Source: Hephaestia sp. MAHUQ-44 | GTDB lineage: Bacteria > Pseudomonadota > Alphaproteobacteria > Sphingomonadales > Sphingomonadaceae | Direction of reading: 5' to 3' | Assembly: GCF_023806085.1 (NCBI RefSeq) | Contig: NZ_JAMSLX010000001.1 | Location: 186,001 to 250,000, forward strand | Length of the DNA: 64,000 nucleotides | In this document: positions 44,014-54,867 of the stretch, one piece after another | How positions within the stretch are numbered: position 1 is the stretch's first letter | Layout: each line of letters begins with the position of its first letter | Made by a program: the position numbers and the translations under genes | The notes under the pieces: generated by a model | Told to the model about the DNA's origin: nothing | Database searches by the model: none | Seen by the model: only the letters and a program-made list of their open reading frames with translations

Positions 44014-44087
44014 GCGATTCCCCGCTTGGCCGATCCGCGCATCAGGGAAAGGCTGTGCTTCTCGTCTTCCCGTGCTAGCGGCTCGGC

Positions 44088-45230
44088 ATGGTCGAACACA
44101 AGTCGTTCGAGGCACGCCTGAAAGCGCAGGCCGAAGCCGAAGGGTTCATCGCCTGCGGAATCGCGCGCGCCGATGCCGCGCCGCGGGCCGGCACGCGGCT
44201 GCGGCAATGGCTTGACGACGGCCGCCACGGCACCATGATCTGGATGGAGGAACGCGCGGAGCAGCGCGCCGCGCCGCAAGGGCTGTGGCCCGAGGTCCGC
44301 TCGGTGATCGCGCTGGGGATGAGCTACGCCCCCGCCACCGATCCGATGGCGCTCGCCGATCACCCCGATCATGGCCGCATCTCGGTCTATGCGCGGGGCA
44401 GCGACTATCACGATCTGGTCAAACGCAAGTTGAAGGCGGTCGCGCGCTGGATCGTGGCGGAGGCGCCGGGCAGCGATCTCAAGGTATTCGTCGATACCGC
44501 GCCCGTGATGGAAAAGCCGCTGTCCGAAGCCGCCGGGCTCGGCTGGCAGGGGAAGCACACCAACCTCGTCAGCCGGACGCACGGCAGTTGGCTGTTTCTG
44601 GGCGCGATCTACACCACGCTCGCGCTGACGCCCGATACGCCGGGCCACGATACCTGCGGCTCGTGCGACGCGTGCCAGCGCGCGTGCCCGACCAATGCCT
44701 TCCCCGCCCCCTACCAACTCGATGCCCGGCGCTGCATCTCGTATCTGACGATCGAGCTCAAGGGCCCGATCCCGGCCGATCTGCGCCCCGGCATCGGCAA
44801 CCATATCTATGGCTGCGACGATTGCCTCGCCGCGTGCCCGTGGAACAAGTTCGCGGTCGCCGCGCACGCCAATCTCGCCTTCGCCCCGCGCGCGGAGCTG
44901 ACGGCGCCGCGCCTCGCCGATCTGCTCGCGCTCGACGACGCGGATTTCCGCCAGGTATTTTCGGGCTCGCCGATCAAGCGCATCGGGCGTGATCGGATGG
45001 TGCGCAACGCGCTGATCGCGGCGGGCAACAGCGGCGACACCACGCTGGCCACGCCGGTCGCGGCGCTGCTCGACGATGCCGCCCCGGTCGTGCGCGGCGC
45101 CGCGATCTGGGCGCTGGCCCGGCTCGATCCCGCGCGCTGCCGCGCCGAACACGCGCGCCATGCAGGCGAAACCGATTCCGATGTCATCGCCGAATGGGCC
45201 GCGCTCAGCCCCGATCGAGCATCGCCCTGA
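44088..45230 (+). CDS. queG: Epoxyqueuosine reductase QueG
   Basis: QueG reduces epoxyqueuosine to queuosine in tRNA, using cobalamin and two [4Fe-4S] clusters. The 380-aa protein has [17 protein letters not shown] near residue 190 and [13 protein letters not shown] near 245 for the clusters. The N-terminal domain carries LGMSYAP and [15 protein letters not shown]. The C-terminus has HEAT-like segments ([18 protein letters not shown]). It overlaps the 3' end of the convergent histidine kinase gene by 26 bp. Confidence 0.95.
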   Translation: MVEHKSFEARLKAQAEAEGFIACGIARADAAPRAGTRLRQWLDDGRHGTMIWMEERAEQRAAPQGLWPEVRSVIALGMSYAPATDPMALADHPDHGRISVYARGSDYHDLVKRKLKAVARWIVAEAPGSDLKVFVDTAPVMEKPLSEAAGLGWQGKHTNLVSRTHGSWLFLGAIYTTLALTPDTPGHDTCGSCDACQRACPTNAFPAPYQLDARRCISYLTIELKGPIPADLRPGIGNHIYGCDDCLAACPWNKFAVAAHANLAFAPRAELTAPRLADLLALDDADFRQVFSGSPIKRIGRDRMVRNALIAAGNSGDTTLATPVAALLDDAAPVVRGAAIWALARLDPARCRAEHARHAGETDSDVIAEWAALSPDRASP

Positions 45231-48200
45231 TCCGCTGCCCCAGCACGTCCATCGTGAACGGCTTGGTGACGAGCCGCATCCCCGCCTCAAGCTGGTCGTT
45301 GCCCGTCACCGCATCGGCATAGCCGGTGATGAACAGGATCGGCAGATCGGGGCGGCTGGCGCGGGCGACATCGGCGACCTGCCGCCCGTTCATCGCCCCC
45401 GGCAGCCCGATATCGGTAACCAGCAGATCGATCCGCACGTCCGATCGCAGCAATTCGACCGCCGCCGCGCCGTCCGACGCCTCGATCGCGCCATAGCCGA
45501 GTTCGCCGAGCAGTTCGCCGACGAACAGCCGCACGATCGGATCGTCGTCGACCAGCAGCACCGTTTCGCCGGCCCCCGCCGCGGGCAGCGGGCGCGTCGC
45601 GACATCGGGGGCGACATCGACCAGCGGCCCATCATGACGCGGCAGATACAGCCAGATCGTCGTCCCCTCGCCCGGCGTGCTCTCGATCTTGAGCTGCCCG
45701 CGCGACTGGCGCACGAAGCCATAGATCATCGACAACCCCAGCCCGGTCCCGGCCCCCTTGGGCTTGGTGGTGAAAAAGGGCTCGAACGCGCGCTCGAGCA
45801 CGTCGGGCGCCATGCCCGTCCCGGTATCGGCAACGCTCAGCGCCAGATAATCGCCCGGCTCGACCCCGCGATCGGCCGCCGCCTTGCCCTCGAAATGCGC
45901 GCACACGCTCCGGATCGTCAATTTGCCGCCCGTGGGCATCGCATCGCGCGCATTGATCGACAAATTGAGCAACACGTTTTCGAGCTGGTTGGCGTCGGCC
46001 AGAACCGGCCAGGGTTCGGCCGGGTGGACGATCTCGACGGTGATCGACGGCCCCACCGTGCGGCGGACCAGATCCTCCATGTCGGCGATCAGCCGCGACA
46101 CGTTGATCGGATGCGGATCGAGCGGCTGGCGCCGCGAAAAGGCCAGCAGCCGGTGAGTGAGCGCCGCCGCGCGCGCGGTCGCGGTCTGCGCAACGCCGAT
46201 ATAGCGCGCGAGATCGCCGGTGCGCCCCTGCGACAGCCGCAGGTCGAGCATTTCCATCGCGCCCGAAATGCCCGTCAGCAGGTTATTGAAATCGTGCGCG
46301 ATCCCCCCCGTGAGCTGGCCCACCGCCTCCATCTTCTGCGCCTGGCGCAATTGCTCGCCCAATTCGCGCTCGGCAGTCACGTCGCGCGCGGTGGTGTAGA
46401 GCCGGCCATCGGCGAGCACGGCCTTCCATGACAGCGTGCGGTAGCCGCCCGTCTTGCTGCGAAAGCGATTCTCGAACGCGACGGTCTCGACATCCTCGCC
46501 AAGCCGCGCGACCTCGGCGCTGGTGCGCGTGCGATCGTCGGGATGTTCGAGCCATTCGGAGGTCCGCCCGACGATCTGGCTGGGCGCCCAGCCAAGCTCG
46601 CGCTCCCACGCCGGGTTGACGCTCAGCCAGGTGCCGTCGGCGCCGGCGATCCCCAGCATGTCCTGGCTCACCTCCCAGATCCGGTCGCGCTCGGCGGTGC
46701 GATCCTCGACCTCGCCGATCAATGCGCGGTTGAGGTCGCGCAGCGACGCGAGCGCATCGGCGCGCGCCACCGAATCCCATGACAGGATCGCGACCTCCTC
46801 GCTCAGCGCGATCTCGGCCGGCGTCCACCAGCGCGGCTGCGCCTGGGTGATGTAGAAACCGCCATCGAAACGCCCGTCGCGCAGCAACGGCACGCCGATC
46901 CCCGACACGATCTTGAGCGCGGGGATCATCGTGCCCGCGAATCGCGCGCTGCTGCGCGAATCGTGAAATTTGAGCGTGGCGCCCTCAAGCGCGGCGCTGC
47001 GCAGATTGCTGCCGAGCATGGCAAGCGGCGCGCGGCCCTCGATCGGCGGCACGCTGCCGTCGCTCCAGCCGACCCCGAACGCGATCTGATCGCCATCGAC
47101 GATCCGCAGGAACCCCGCGCGATCGGCCCCCAGCCGCCGGCCCAGCGCCTCGGCGCCGATCGCCATGATCGCCTCGGCATCGTTCTCGACCCGCTGGCGT
47201 TCGGCGAGATCGAGGATGAAGTCGCGTTCTTCCTTGGCCGCCACTAGCGCGGCATCGTTGGCCTTGCGCTCACTGACGTCGATCGCGACCCCGGCAAAGC
47301 GCTGCGGCACGCCCTCGGCATCGAAGCTGCACCGGCCGCGCGCGTGGATCCATCGCCACCCGCCGCCCTCGCCGCGCACGCGATATTCGACCACATATTC
47401 GCGGCCGGTTTCGAACACGCCGCTGATCTCGGCGCGCACGCGCTCGAGATCGTCGGGATGCAGCCGCCGGATCATCTCGATGAACGAAACGCCTTGGGCC
47501 GCGATCGCCGGATCGAGCCCGCACAGCCGCGCGAATCGCTCGTCGCCATGGATACGGCCGGTGGGCACGTCCCAATCCCAGATCCCGATCGTCCCCGACG
47601 AATCAAGCGCAAGCTGGAGCCGTTCCTCGCTCTCGCGCAGCGCCGTCTCGGCCCAGGCGCGTTCGGTCGAATCGGTCGCCTCGACGAAAATGCCCGCGAC
47701 CGCGCCGCCGGCATCGCGCACCGGCTGGTAGACGAAATCGAGCAGCCGCTCCTCGCGCCCGCTGCCGCGCGCCAGTTCGACCGGCACCGAATGGCCCCGG
47801 AACGGCGTGCCACTGGTAAACACCTGATCGAGCAGCGCGACAAAGCCCTGGTCGATCACTTCGGGGATCGCCTCGGCCACGGTGCGGCCGATAATGTCAT
47901 CGCGCCCGACCAGATCGAAATAGGCGCGGTTGGCGAAATCGAACACATGGTCCGGCCCGCGCAGCAGCGCGACCGCCCCCGGCGCCTGTTCGAGCATCGC
48001 CGAAAAGCGCTCGAGTTCGGCGATATTGGATCGTTCGACGAATACCTTCGCGGTCGTCTCGGCTCCCTGGTTGAACACCCCGAGCACGGTGCCGTCGTCA
48101 TCGCGAATCGGGCTGAAGCTGTAATCCCAATAGGTCTCGCGGCGCGCGCCGCCGCGCTCGATCATCAGCATCTGACCGACCGTGGCAAAGCCCTCGCCGG

Positions 48201-48513
48201 TGTCGATCACCCCCGCGAACTGCGGCGCCAGCACATCCCAGACGTCGGCGCAGACCGCGTGCGCGGGCTGGCCCAGCGCCCAGGAATGGCGCTCGCCGGC
48301 GATCGGCGCCCAGGCGTCGTTGTAGATCAGCCGCAGCTCGGGGCCCCAATAGACCGCGGTCGGCTGGCCCGAATGGAGGCAGATGTTGACCGCGACGCGC
48401 AGCGCGGCAGGCCAGTGCTCCGCCGGGCCAAGCGGCGTCGCCGCCCAGTCGAACGCGCGAATGCGAGCGCCCATATCGCCGCCGCCGGCGAGGAAGTCGG
48501 GCGAGGCGGTCAT
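45205..48513 (-). CDS. Hybrid histidine kinase with PAS/GAF sensors and receiver
   Basis: This 1102-aa protein has no obvious transmembrane segment and is probably cytoplasmic. Several PAS modules cover roughly residues 1-430 and 610-720 (the first with [20 protein letters not shown]), with a GAF-like region around 440-590. HisKA follows, with [11 protein letters not shown] placing phospho-acceptor His740. HATPase_c has [17 protein letters not shown] and [12 protein letters not shown]. The receiver is [13 protein letters not shown] with Asp1034 in VTDIGLPG. The start is uncertain: GTG/TTG-type starts exist further upstream. It has no adjacent response regulator and is divergent from the IDO-like gene. 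Confidence 0.9.
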   Translation of the reverse strand: MTASPDFLAGGGDMGARIRAFDWAATPLGPAEHWPAALRVAVNICLHSGQPTAVYWGPELRLIYNDAWAPIAGERHSWALGQPAHAVCADVWDVLAPQFAGVIDTGEGFATVGQMLMIERGGARRETYWDYSFSPIRDDDGTVLGVFNQGAETTAKVFVERSNIAELERFSAMLEQAPGAVALLRGPDHVFDFANRAYFDLVGRDDIIGRTVAEAIPEVIDQGFVALLDQVFTSGTPFRGHSVPVELARGSGREERLLDFVYQPVRDAGGAVAGIFVEATDSTERAWAETALRESEERLQLALDSSGTIGIWDWDVPTGRIHGDERFARLCGLDPAIAAQGVSFIEMIRRLHPDDLERVRAEISGVFETGREYVVEYRVRGEGGGWRWIHARGRCSFDAEGVPQRFAGVAIDVSERKANDAALVAAKEERDFILDLAERQRVENDAEAIMAIGAEALGRRLGADRAGFLRIVDGDQIAFGVGWSDGSVPPIEGRAPLAMLGSNLRSAALEGATLKFHDSRSSARFAGTMIPALKIVSGIGVPLLRDGRFDGGFYITQAQPRWWTPAEIALSEEVAILSWDSVARADALASLRDLNRALIGEVEDRTAERDRIWEVSQDMLGIAGADGTWLSVNPAWERELGWAPSQIVGRTSEWLEHPDDRTRTSAEVARLGEDVETVAFENRFRSKTGGYRTLSWKAVLADGRLYTTARDVTAERELGEQLRQAQKMEAVGQLTGGIAHDFNNLLTGISGAMEMLDLRLSQGRTGDLARYIGVAQTATARAAALTHRLLAFSRRQPLDPHPINVSRLIADMEDLVRRTVGPSITVEIVHPAEPWPVLADANQLENVLLNLSINARDAMPTGGKLTIRSVCAHFEGKAAADRGVEPGDYLALSVADTGTGMAPDVLERAFEPFFTTKPKGAGTGLGLSMIYGFVRQSRGQLKIESTPGEGTTIWLYLPRHDGPLVDVAPDVATRPLPAAGAGETVLLVDDDPIVRLFVGELLGELGYGAIEASDGAAAVELLRSDVRIDLLVTDIGLPGAMNGRQVADVARASRPDLPILFITGYADAVTGNDQLEAGMRLVTKPFTMDVLGQRIRAMLDRG

Positions 48514-48671
48514 CGCGCGATGGGGGGCGGATCGGTGGGCATCGGCGGCGTAACCGTGGCGGGCACAGCCGCCGCTTGTCAATGCGAGGCGTCGATCGTG
48601 CGACAGGAGGTTGGCAACGCCCCCGCGCCCGCGATAGAGACGCGGCAGGATTTAGTTGCAAATGATAGGAT

Positions 48672-49847
48672 ATGGACTCGATGGCGCTCGGGGATCTCGC
48701 GCATTACGGGCTCGCGGCCGATCGCGGTTTCCTGTCGCAGCGTGAAAGCGACGAGGTCGCGCTGCCCCCCGATTTCGACGAGATCGAGGCGGCGGGCCGG
48801 CTGTTGCCCGATCTGCTCACCACCGGTCGCGTCCGCCACTGGCTCGATCGGCTGCCGCTGCCCGATGTGGATGGGTTCCTCGCGCACGCGGGCGAAGCCG
48901 AGCTGATCGTCGCGATGGTGCGCTATTCGTTCCTGACCCAGGCCTATGTCTGGGGCGAACCCGATCCGTCGCACCGCCTGCCCGCCAATCTCGCGGTGCC
49001 CTTCGTCCGCATCGCCGACACGCTCGGGGTGCCGCCGGTGATGAATTATTCGGGCTATGTGCTCGATAACTGGCTGCGGATCGACAAAAGCCAGCCGATC
49101 GTGTTCGACAATATCGCGATGCACCAGCATTTCGCGGGCGGCACCGACGAGGCCGGGTTCGTGCTCACGCACGTCGCGATCGAGGCCGCCGCCGGCCCCG
49201 CGCTCGATCTCGCGGTCGAGCTGACGCACGCCGCCGACGCGCGCGACGCGCTTGCCGCCGAGGCGATGCTCCACGACCTCGCGACCGTATGGCGCGCGAT
49301 CTGCGGCATTTTCGATCGCATGACCGAGCGCTGCGATCCCGCCTTCTACTTCACCCGCATCCGCCCCTATCTCAACGGCTGGCACGACAATCCGGCACTG
49401 CCGCAGGGGATGGTCTACGAAGGCGTCGATCGCTTCGCCGAGCGGCCGATCGCGATGCGCGGGCAGACCGGCTCGCAAAGCTCGATCGTCCCCGCGATGG
49501 ATGCGCTGTTCGGCGTCACCCACGAGCGCGACGAGCTGCGCGTCTTCCTCGAAGACCTCCACCGCTACCGGCTGCCGCGCCACCGCGCCTTCATCGAGGA
49601 TCTGGCGGCCGCGAGCCAGCTACGCGCCTTCGCCCGCGACACCGGCGGCTCGCTCAAGGCCGCGTTCAACGCCGCGATCCAGGCGGTCGCCGAGTTCCGC
49701 ACGATGCACCTGCGCTTCGCCGCGACCTATATCGCGCATCAGGCCCCGGCGGGCGCGGGTAACGACCCCAATGTCGGCACCGGCGGCACGCCGTTCATGA
49801 AATACCTCAAAAAGCACCGCAACGAGACCGAACGCCAGATGCTCTAG
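48672..49847 (+). CDS. Indoleamine 2,3-dioxygenase-like heme protein
   Basis: This 391-aa protein matches the IDO family: VPPVMNYSGYVLDNW near residue 120, FYFTRIRPYLNGWHDNP near 220, GQTGSQSSIVPAMDALFG and HRAFIEDL. FRTMHLRFAATYI places the proximal heme ligand at His346, and GTGGTPFMKYLKKHRNET closes the protein. IDO opens the indole ring of tryptophan to N-formylkynurenine using O2. Formamidase and kynureninase genes are not adjacent, so the pathway role is unclear. It faces a hybrid histidine kinase gene across 158 bp. Confidence 0.9.
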   Translation: MDSMALGDLAHYGLAADRGFLSQRESDEVALPPDFDEIEAAGRLLPDLLTTGRVRHWLDRLPLPDVDGFLAHAGEAELIVAMVRYSFLTQAYVWGEPDPSHRLPANLAVPFVRIADTLGVPPVMNYSGYVLDNWLRIDKSQPIVFDNIAMHQHFAGGTDEAGFVLTHVAIEAAAGPALDLAVELTHAADARDALAAEAMLHDLATVWRAICGIFDRMTERCDPAFYFTRIRPYLNGWHDNPALPQGMVYEGVDRFAERPIAMRGQTGSQSSIVPAMDALFGVTHERDELRVFLEDLHRYRLPRHRAFIEDLAAASQLRAFARDTGGSLKAAFNAAIQAVAEFRTMHLRFAATYIAHQAPAGAGNDPNVGTGGTPFMKYLKKHRNETERQML

Positions 49848-49861
49848 GCACCCGCAAATCC

Positions 49862-49947
49862 GTCACCCCGGACTCGTTCCGGGATCCAACGTGCCTCATA
49901 CGCTACCGCTCGTGGAGGGTTAGACCCCGGAACAAGTCCGGGGTGGC
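49862..49947. repeat. Double-hairpin dispersed repeat, copy C
   Basis: This 86-bp copy runs from GTCACCCCGGAC to GTCCGGGGTGGC. The centre reads CTCATACGCTACCGCTCGTG, the reverse complement of the centre of copy D. It lies between the convergent 3' ends of the IDO-like and grpE genes. Confidence 0.88.
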
Positions 49948-49982
49948 GGGGGGCTGAACGTTGGCGCTCCCCGAACCCCGCC

Positions 49983-50531
49983 TCAGTCGGGCTTCTTCGC
50001 CACCCCCACCAGCGCCGGCCTGAGCAGCCGGTCGCGGATCATGTAGCCCGTCTGGATTTCCTGCACGATCGTCCCCGGCGCGACATCGGCGGTGGGCACT
50101 TCAAACATCGCCTGATGGCGGTTGGGATCGAGCATTTCGTCCATCGCCACGATCTTGCTGATGCCGTGGCGCTGGAACACCGAATCGAGCTCGCGCGCGG
50201 TCGCCTCGATCCCGGCGACCAGCCCCTTGATCTTGTCGTCGCTGCGCAGATCGTCGGGGATGGCGGCAAGCCCGCGCGCCAGATTGTCCGACACCGACAG
50301 GATGTCGCGCGCGAAACCGGTCGCGGCATAGGTGCGCGCGTCGGCGGCTTCCTTTTCCGCGCGGCGGCGCACGTTGAGCACCTCAGCCTGCGCATAGAGC
50401 ACGGCCTGCTTGGCCTCGGCCAGTTCTTCCTCAAGCGCGGCAAAGCCGGCCGCGGCATCGGGCTCGGCGCCGGCCGGGGCCTCGGCGCTGTCCTCGGCGT
50501 CGGCTACCGGGGTCTTGTCGTCTTCGATCAT
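49983..50531 (-). CDS. grpE: Nucleotide exchange factor GrpE
   Basis: GrpE releases ADP from DnaK in the Hsp70 cycle. The 182-aa protein has an acidic, disordered N-terminus, a long coiled coil (EEELAEAKQAVLYAQAEVLN, RRRAEKEAADAR) and the C-terminal beta domain ending in GYMIRDRLLRPALVGVAKKP, the family signature. The start MIEDDK at 50531 follows AAAGAGAAAGAAC. It lies downstream of hrcA with an inverted-repeat element between them; dnaK and dnaJ are not here. Confidence 0.95.
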   Translation of the reverse strand: MIEDDKTPVADAEDSAEAPAGAEPDAAAGFAALEEELAEAKQAVLYAQAEVLNVRRRAEKEAADARTYAATGFARDILSVSDNLARGLAAIPDDLRSDDKIKGLVAGIEATARELDSVFQRHGISKIVAMDEMLDPNRHQAMFEVPTADVAPGTIVQEIQTGYMIRDRLLRPALVGVAKKPD

Positions 50532-50552
50532 TGTTCTTTCTCTTCGTTCTTC

Positions 50553-50630
50553 GGTGCCGGCCCGCTCCCCCTCCCGGCCACCCAACGGCAGTATTCTATG
50601 GGTGGCCGGGAGGGGAAGCGGGCCGGCACC
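50553..50630. repeat. Long inverted-repeat element, copy 3, inside hrcA-grpE
   Basis: Arms 50553-50584 and 50599-50630 pair over 32 bp with one mismatch; the loop is ACGGCAGTATTCTA. It occupies most of the 113-bp hrcA-grpE gap, ending 22 bases before the grpE start. On the shared transcript it would be a very stable hairpin. Confidence 0.95.
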
Positions 50631-50644
50631 GACTTCATCAAGCC

Positions 50645-51700
50645 TCAGGTCATCAACCTTGCGAGCGTCGCCGCGGTGAAATCCACCATTGGCACAACGC
50701 GCGCATAGTTCAACCGGGTCGGGCCGATCACGCCCACCACGCCCACCACATGGCCGTCGACCCCGTGGAACGGCTTGGCGATCACCGACGATCCCGACAA
50801 GGCAAACAGCTTGTTTTCGGCGCCGATGAAGATCCGCGTCGCATCGCCCTCGCGCGCGCTGTCGAGCAGCCGGGCGATCTCCTGCTTGCCTTCGAGGTCG
50901 TCGAGCAACTCGCGCACGCGCTCCAGATCGGCGGCGGCGGCGTCGTCGATCAGCCGCGCCTGCCCGCGCACGATCAGCACCGGGCGGCGATCGCCATCCT
51001 CACTCCACACCGCAAGCCCCTGTTCGATCAGTGCGCGCGCCGCATCGTCGAGCGCGGCGCGCTCGGCATCGATCTGGTGCTCGATCCGCGCCCGCGCCTC
51101 GCCCAGCGTCAACCCGGAGAGCATCGCGCTCATATAATTGCCCGCCTGGACCAGCGCGGCGGCGCCGACGCCGGGCGGCAGATCGATGACGCGATTCTCG
51201 ATCGAGCCGTCCTCGCTGACGATCACCGCCATCGCCTTGACCGGCGACAAGGGCACGAACGCGAACTGGCGCACCACCAGTTCGCGCTTGGGCACGAACA
51301 CCAGCCCCGCGCACGCCGACAGCCCCGACAGCGCGGCGGTGGTCGCCGCCAGCGCATCTTCGATCGGCCCGCCGCCGCGCCCGATCCGCGCCTCGATCGC
51401 GGCACGTTCGTCGGCCGAGGGTTCGAGCGCCTGCATCATCCCGTCGACGAACAGCCGCAATCCAATATCGGTCGGCATCCGCCCCGCGCTGGTATAGGGC
51501 GCGGCGAGCAGCCCCAGTTCCTCCAGCTCCTGCATCACACCGCGGATCGAGGCGGGCGACAGATGAAGCCCCGAAAGCTGCGATATCGTCCGCGAGCCCA
51601 CCGGCGCGCCCGAATCGATATAATTCTCGACCACCGCCCGAAAGACGTCACGCGCGCGATCGCTGAGTTCGGTGATGGGCGAGGCCGGCATCACGCTCAT
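50645..51700 (-). CDS. hrcA: Heat-inducible transcription repressor HrcA
   Basis: HrcA represses chaperone genes by binding CIRCE operators. The 351-aa protein has the winged-helix N-terminus (VVENYIDSGAPVGSRTISQ, LSPASIRGVMQELEELGLL) and the GAF-like core, ending MVDFTAATLARLMT. It is first in the hrcA-grpE operon. I see no complete CIRCE (TTAGCACTC-N9-GAGTGCTAA) upstream, so the targets probably lie elsewhere, such as groESL. Confidence 0.95.
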   Translation of the reverse strand: MSVMPASPITELSDRARDVFRAVVENYIDSGAPVGSRTISQLSGLHLSPASIRGVMQELEELGLLAAPYTSAGRMPTDIGLRLFVDGMMQALEPSADERAAIEARIGRGGGPIEDALAATTAALSGLSACAGLVFVPKRELVVRQFAFVPLSPVKAMAVIVSEDGSIENRVIDLPPGVGAAALVQAGNYMSAMLSGLTLGEARARIEHQIDAERAALDDAARALIEQGLAVWSEDGDRRPVLIVRGQARLIDDAAAADLERVRELLDDLEGKQEIARLLDSAREGDATRIFIGAENKLFALSGSSVIAKPFHGVDGHVVGVVGVIGPTRLNYARVVPMVDFTAATLARLMT

Positions 51701-51872
51701 CTAGGGTCTCCCGGTGGCGGATGGAAGCAGACGTCCCCGTTTCGCGGTTCATTGTCGCGCCCGGTCATGCGTTTCGTGCGTTACCGCCGTGGGAGACTGG
51801 CGTGCCGCGTCCGGCGCGTCTAGGTGCACGCCTGAACCATTGACCACGACCGACCCAAGCAAGGAGACCCGC

Positions 51873-52589
51873 ATGCGCCCTTCCGGCCGCGCCCCAGACC
51901 AGATGCGACCCGTCACGATCGAACCGCATTTCACCCGCCACGCCGAGGGATCGGTGCTGATCGGCTTCGGCGATACGCGCGTGCTGGTGACCGCGAGCGT
52001 CGAGGAACGCCTGCCGCCCTGGCTGCGCGGCAAGGGTGAGGGCTGGGTGACGGCCGAATATGGGATGCTCCCGCGCGCCACGCACACGCGCGGCAGCCGC
52101 GAGGCCGCCAAGGGCAAGCAATCGGGGCGCACGCAGGAAATCCAGCGGCTGATCGGCCGGTCGTTGCGCGCCGTCACCGACTTGAAGCTGCTCGGTGAAC
52201 GCCAGATCACGCTCGATTGCGACGTCATCCAGGCCGATGGCGGCACCCGTACCGCCGCGATTTCGGGCGCGTGGGTGGCGCTGCGACTCGCCGTCAACGG
52301 CCTGCTCAAGGACGGCAAGCTGACAGTCGATCCGATCCGCCAGAAGGTCGCGGCGGTGTCGTGCGGTATCTATCAGGGCAATCCGGTGCTCGATCTCGAT
52401 TATGACGAGGATTCGAACGCCGACGCCGACGCTAATTTCGTGCTGCTCGAAAACGGCCATATCGCCGAGGCGCAGGCGACCGCCGAGGGCGCGACCTATG
52501 ACGAGGAAAGCCTGCTGCGGCTGCTGCGACTCGCGCGGATGGGCTGCACCGAGATTTTCCGCGCGCAGGACAAGGCGCTCGCTTCGTGA
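51873..52589 (+). CDS. rph: Ribonuclease PH
   Basis: RNase PH trims tRNA 3' ends phosphorolytically. The 238-aa length is typical. Recognisable segments are [52 protein letters not shown] and [20 protein letters not shown]. The start at 51873 has AAGGAGACC upstream; the frame is open to 51714 but without similarity. It is divergent from hrcA across 172 bp, an arrangement common in alphaproteobacteria, and overlaps rdgB by GTGA. Confidence 0.96.
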   Translation: MRPSGRAPDQMRPVTIEPHFTRHAEGSVLIGFGDTRVLVTASVEERLPPWLRGKGEGWVTAEYGMLPRATHTRGSREAAKGKQSGRTQEIQRLIGRSLRAVTDLKLLGERQITLDCDVIQADGGTRTAAISGAWVALRLAVNGLLKDGKLTVDPIRQKVAAVSCGIYQGNPVLDLDYDEDSNADADANFVLLENGHIAEAQATAEGATYDEESLLRLLRLARMGCTEIFRAQDKALAS

Positions 52590-53221
52590 GCGGCGAGGGC
52601 ACCGCACCGCAGGCGATCCGCAAGCTCGCCCCCGGCAAGCTCGTGATCGCCAGCCACAATGCCGGCAAGGTCCGCGAGATCGGTGCCCTGCTCGCCCCTT
52701 ATGGGATCGACACGGTCTCGGCCAAGGCGCTCGGCCTGCCCGAGCCCGAGGAGACCGGCACCACCTTCGTCGCCAATGCCGAATTGAAGGCGCGCCAGGC
52801 GTCGGACCTCTCCGGCCTCCCCGCGCTCGCCGACGATAGCGGGCTGTGCGTCGACGCGCTCGACGGCGAGCCCGGCATTTTCTCGGCGCGCTGGGCGGAA
52901 ACCGCCACGGGACGCGATTTCAACGAGGCGATGCGCCGCGTCGAAACCCGGCTCGGCGACGCCGGCCCCAATGCCGGGCGCGGCGCGCATTTCATTTGCG
53001 CGCTCGCGCTGGCCTGGCCCGACGGCCATGTCGAATGGTTCGAGGGCCGCGTCGACGGCACCTTGGTCTGGCCGCCGCGCGGCGACCACGGCTTCGGCTA
53101 CGATCCGGTGTTCCTGCCCACCGACGGCGCCCAGACCTTCGGCGAGATGGACCCCGACGCCAAGCACGCGATCAGCCACCGCGCCGACGCCTTCCGCCAG
53201 ATGGTCTCCGCGGTCCTGTAA
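52586..53221 (+). CDS. rdgB: Non-canonical purine NTP pyrophosphatase RdgB/HAM1
   Basis: RdgB hydrolyses ITP, dITP and XTP to the monophosphates and so keeps them out of nucleic acids. The 211-aa protein has [18 protein letters not shown] at residues 18-35, [23 protein letters not shown] and [10 protein letters not shown] with the closing [11 protein letters not shown]. It starts with GTG overlapping the rph stop (GTGA). In many relatives hemW follows; here a repeat and the convergent hisF follow instead. Confidence 0.95.
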   Translation: MSGEGTAPQAIRKLAPGKLVIASHNAGKVREIGALLAPYGIDTVSAKALGLPEPEETGTTFVANAELKARQASDLSGLPALADDSGLCVDALDGEPGIFSARWAETATGRDFNEAMRRVETRLGDAGPNAGRGAHFICALALAWPDGHVEWFEGRVDGTLVWPPRGDHGFGYDPVFLPTDGAQTFGEMDPDAKHAISHRADAFRQMVSAVL

Positions 53222-53234
53222 CCTTCCCCTTCCC

Positions 53235-53320
53235 GTCATGCCGGACTTGTTCCGGCATCCAACCCTCCACGAGCGCTAGCGCCTGAGGCGCGTTGGACCC
53301 CGGCACAAGGCCGGGGTGAC
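53235..53320. repeat. Double-hairpin dispersed repeat, copy D
   Basis: This 86-bp copy runs from GTCATGCCGGAC to GCCGGGGTGAC. The centre CTCCACGAGCGCTAGCGCCT is inverted relative to copies B and C. It lies between the convergent 3' ends of rdgB and hisF. Confidence 0.88.
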
Positions 53321-53362
53321 GGCAATTTATGAGAGAGCGCGGCGCCACAAACGCCGCCAGCC

Positions 53363-54133
53363 TCAGGCAATCGGCGTCCGCACCGCGATCCCCGCCGCGG
53401 CCAGCGCGGCGTGCGCGTCGGCGATGCTGGCCTCACCGAAATGGAAGATCGACGCCGCCAGCACCGCGCTGGCATGGCCGTCGCGTATCCCCGCGACCAG
53501 ATCATCGAGCCCACCGACGCCGCCGCTCGCGATCACCGGCACCGCCACCGAATCGGCGATCGTGCGGACCAGATCGAGATCATAGCCGTCGCGCGTCCCG
53601 TCGCGATCCATCGAGGTGACGAGCAACTCGCCCGCCCCCAATTCCGCCAGATGCCGTGCGTGCGCGACCGCATCGATTCCCGTCGCGCGTCGCCCGCCGT
53701 GGGTGAACACCTCCCAGGCGCCCTCGCCCACGCGCCGCGCATCGACGCTGGCGACGCAGCATTGGCTGCCGAACCGCCCGGCGATGTCGGACACGACCTC
53801 GGGCCGCGCCACGGCGGCCGAATTGACCGCGACCTTGTCCGCGCCGGCGAGCAGCAGCGCGCGCGCATCCTCGGCGCTGCGTACCCCGCCGCCGACGGTC
53901 AGCGGCATGAAGCACACCTCGGCCGTGCGCCGCACCACGTCGATGATCGTGCCGCGCGCCTCATGCGTCGCGGTGATGTCGAGGAAGCACAATTCGTCCG
54001 CGCCCGCCGCGTCATAGGCGCGCGCCTGTTCCACGGGATCGCCGGCATCCTTGAGATCGACGAAATTGACACCCTTGACCACGCGGCCATTGGCCACGTC
54101 GAGGCACGGGATCACGCGCGCGCGAACGGTCAC
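53363..54133 (-). CDS. hisF: Imidazole glycerol phosphate synthase cyclase subunit HisF
   Basis: HisF uses ammonia from HisH to form imidazole glycerol phosphate and AICAR. The 256-aa TIM barrel has [20 protein letters not shown], where the Asp is catalytic, [19 protein letters not shown] and [16 protein letters not shown] with the second catalytic Asp. It starts with GTG overlapping the hisA stop (GTGA). hisE, which often follows, is not adjacent here. Confidence 0.96.
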   Translation of the reverse strand: MTVRARVIPCLDVANGRVVKGVNFVDLKDAGDPVEQARAYDAAGADELCFLDITATHEARGTIIDVVRRTAEVCFMPLTVGGGVRSAEDARALLLAGADKVAVNSAAVARPEVVSDIAGRFGSQCCVASVDARRVGEGAWEVFTHGGRRATGIDAVAHARHLAELGAGELLVTSMDRDGTRDGYDLDLVRTIADSVAVPVIASGGVGGLDDLVAGIRDGHASAVLAASIFHFGEASIADAHAALAAAGIAVRTPIA

Positions 54134-54867
54134 GCCGCGGCCGCCACGCTCAGCGCCGCCGCCAGGTCGAGCCGCCCGTCGTAGAGCGCCCGGCCGGTAA
54201 TCACGCCCTCGATCCCGTCCTTCGCATGAAGCGCGAGCATATGGATATCGGCAATCCCCGCGACCCCGCCCGAGGCGATCACCGGCAGGTCGGTCGCGCG
54301 CGCGAGATCGACGGTTGCCTCGATATTGACGCCCTTGAGCAGCCCGTCGCGGCCGACATCGGTGAAGAGCAGGCTCGCCACGCCCGCATCCTCGAACCGG
54401 CGCGCCATATCGACCACCGACACGTCGGACACGTCGGCCCAGCCTTCGGTCGCGACCATGCCATGCTTGGCATCGACCGCGACCACGATCCCGCCGGGAA
54501 AGTCGCGCGCGGCGGTGCGTACCAGATCGGGGTTCTTGAGCGCGGCGGTGCCGATCACGACCCGCGCAACGCCAAGCTCGAACCAGCGTTCGATCGCGTC
54601 GCGCGTGCGAATCCCGCCGCCCAGCTGGACATGGCCCGGAAAGGCTTCGACCACCGCAGCGACGACCTCGCCATTGACCGAACCGCCCGCAAACGCGCCG
54701 TCGAGATCGACGACATGCAGATGCGTCGCGCCCGCGTCGGCAAAGCTGCGCGCCTGCGCGGCGGGATCGTCGCCATAGATCGTCACGCGCGCCATATCGC
54801 CCTCGGCAAGGCGCACGACCTTGCCTTGCTTGAGGTCGATCGCGGGGAAAACGATCAGGGCCGCCAT
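54130..54867 (-). CDS. hisA: Phosphoribosyl-formimino isomerase HisA
   Basis: HisA isomerises ProFAR to PRFAR in histidine synthesis. The 245-aa TIM barrel has [15 protein letters not shown] with the catalytic Asp near residue 10, [24 protein letters not shown] and [15 protein letters not shown] with the second Asp. It overlaps hisH by 13 bp and hisF by 4 bp, so the set is tightly coupled. Confidence 0.96.
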   Translation of the reverse strand: MAALIVFPAIDLKQGKVVRLAEGDMARVTIYGDDPAAQARSFADAGATHLHVVDLDGAFAGGSVNGEVVAAVVEAFPGHVQLGGGIRTRDAIERWFELGVARVVIGTAALKNPDLVRTAARDFPGGIVVAVDAKHGMVATEGWADVSDVSVVDMARRFEDAGVASLLFTDVGRDGLLKGVNIEATVDLARATDLPVIASGGVAGIADIHMLALHAKDGIEGVITGRALYDGRLDLAAALSVAAAA

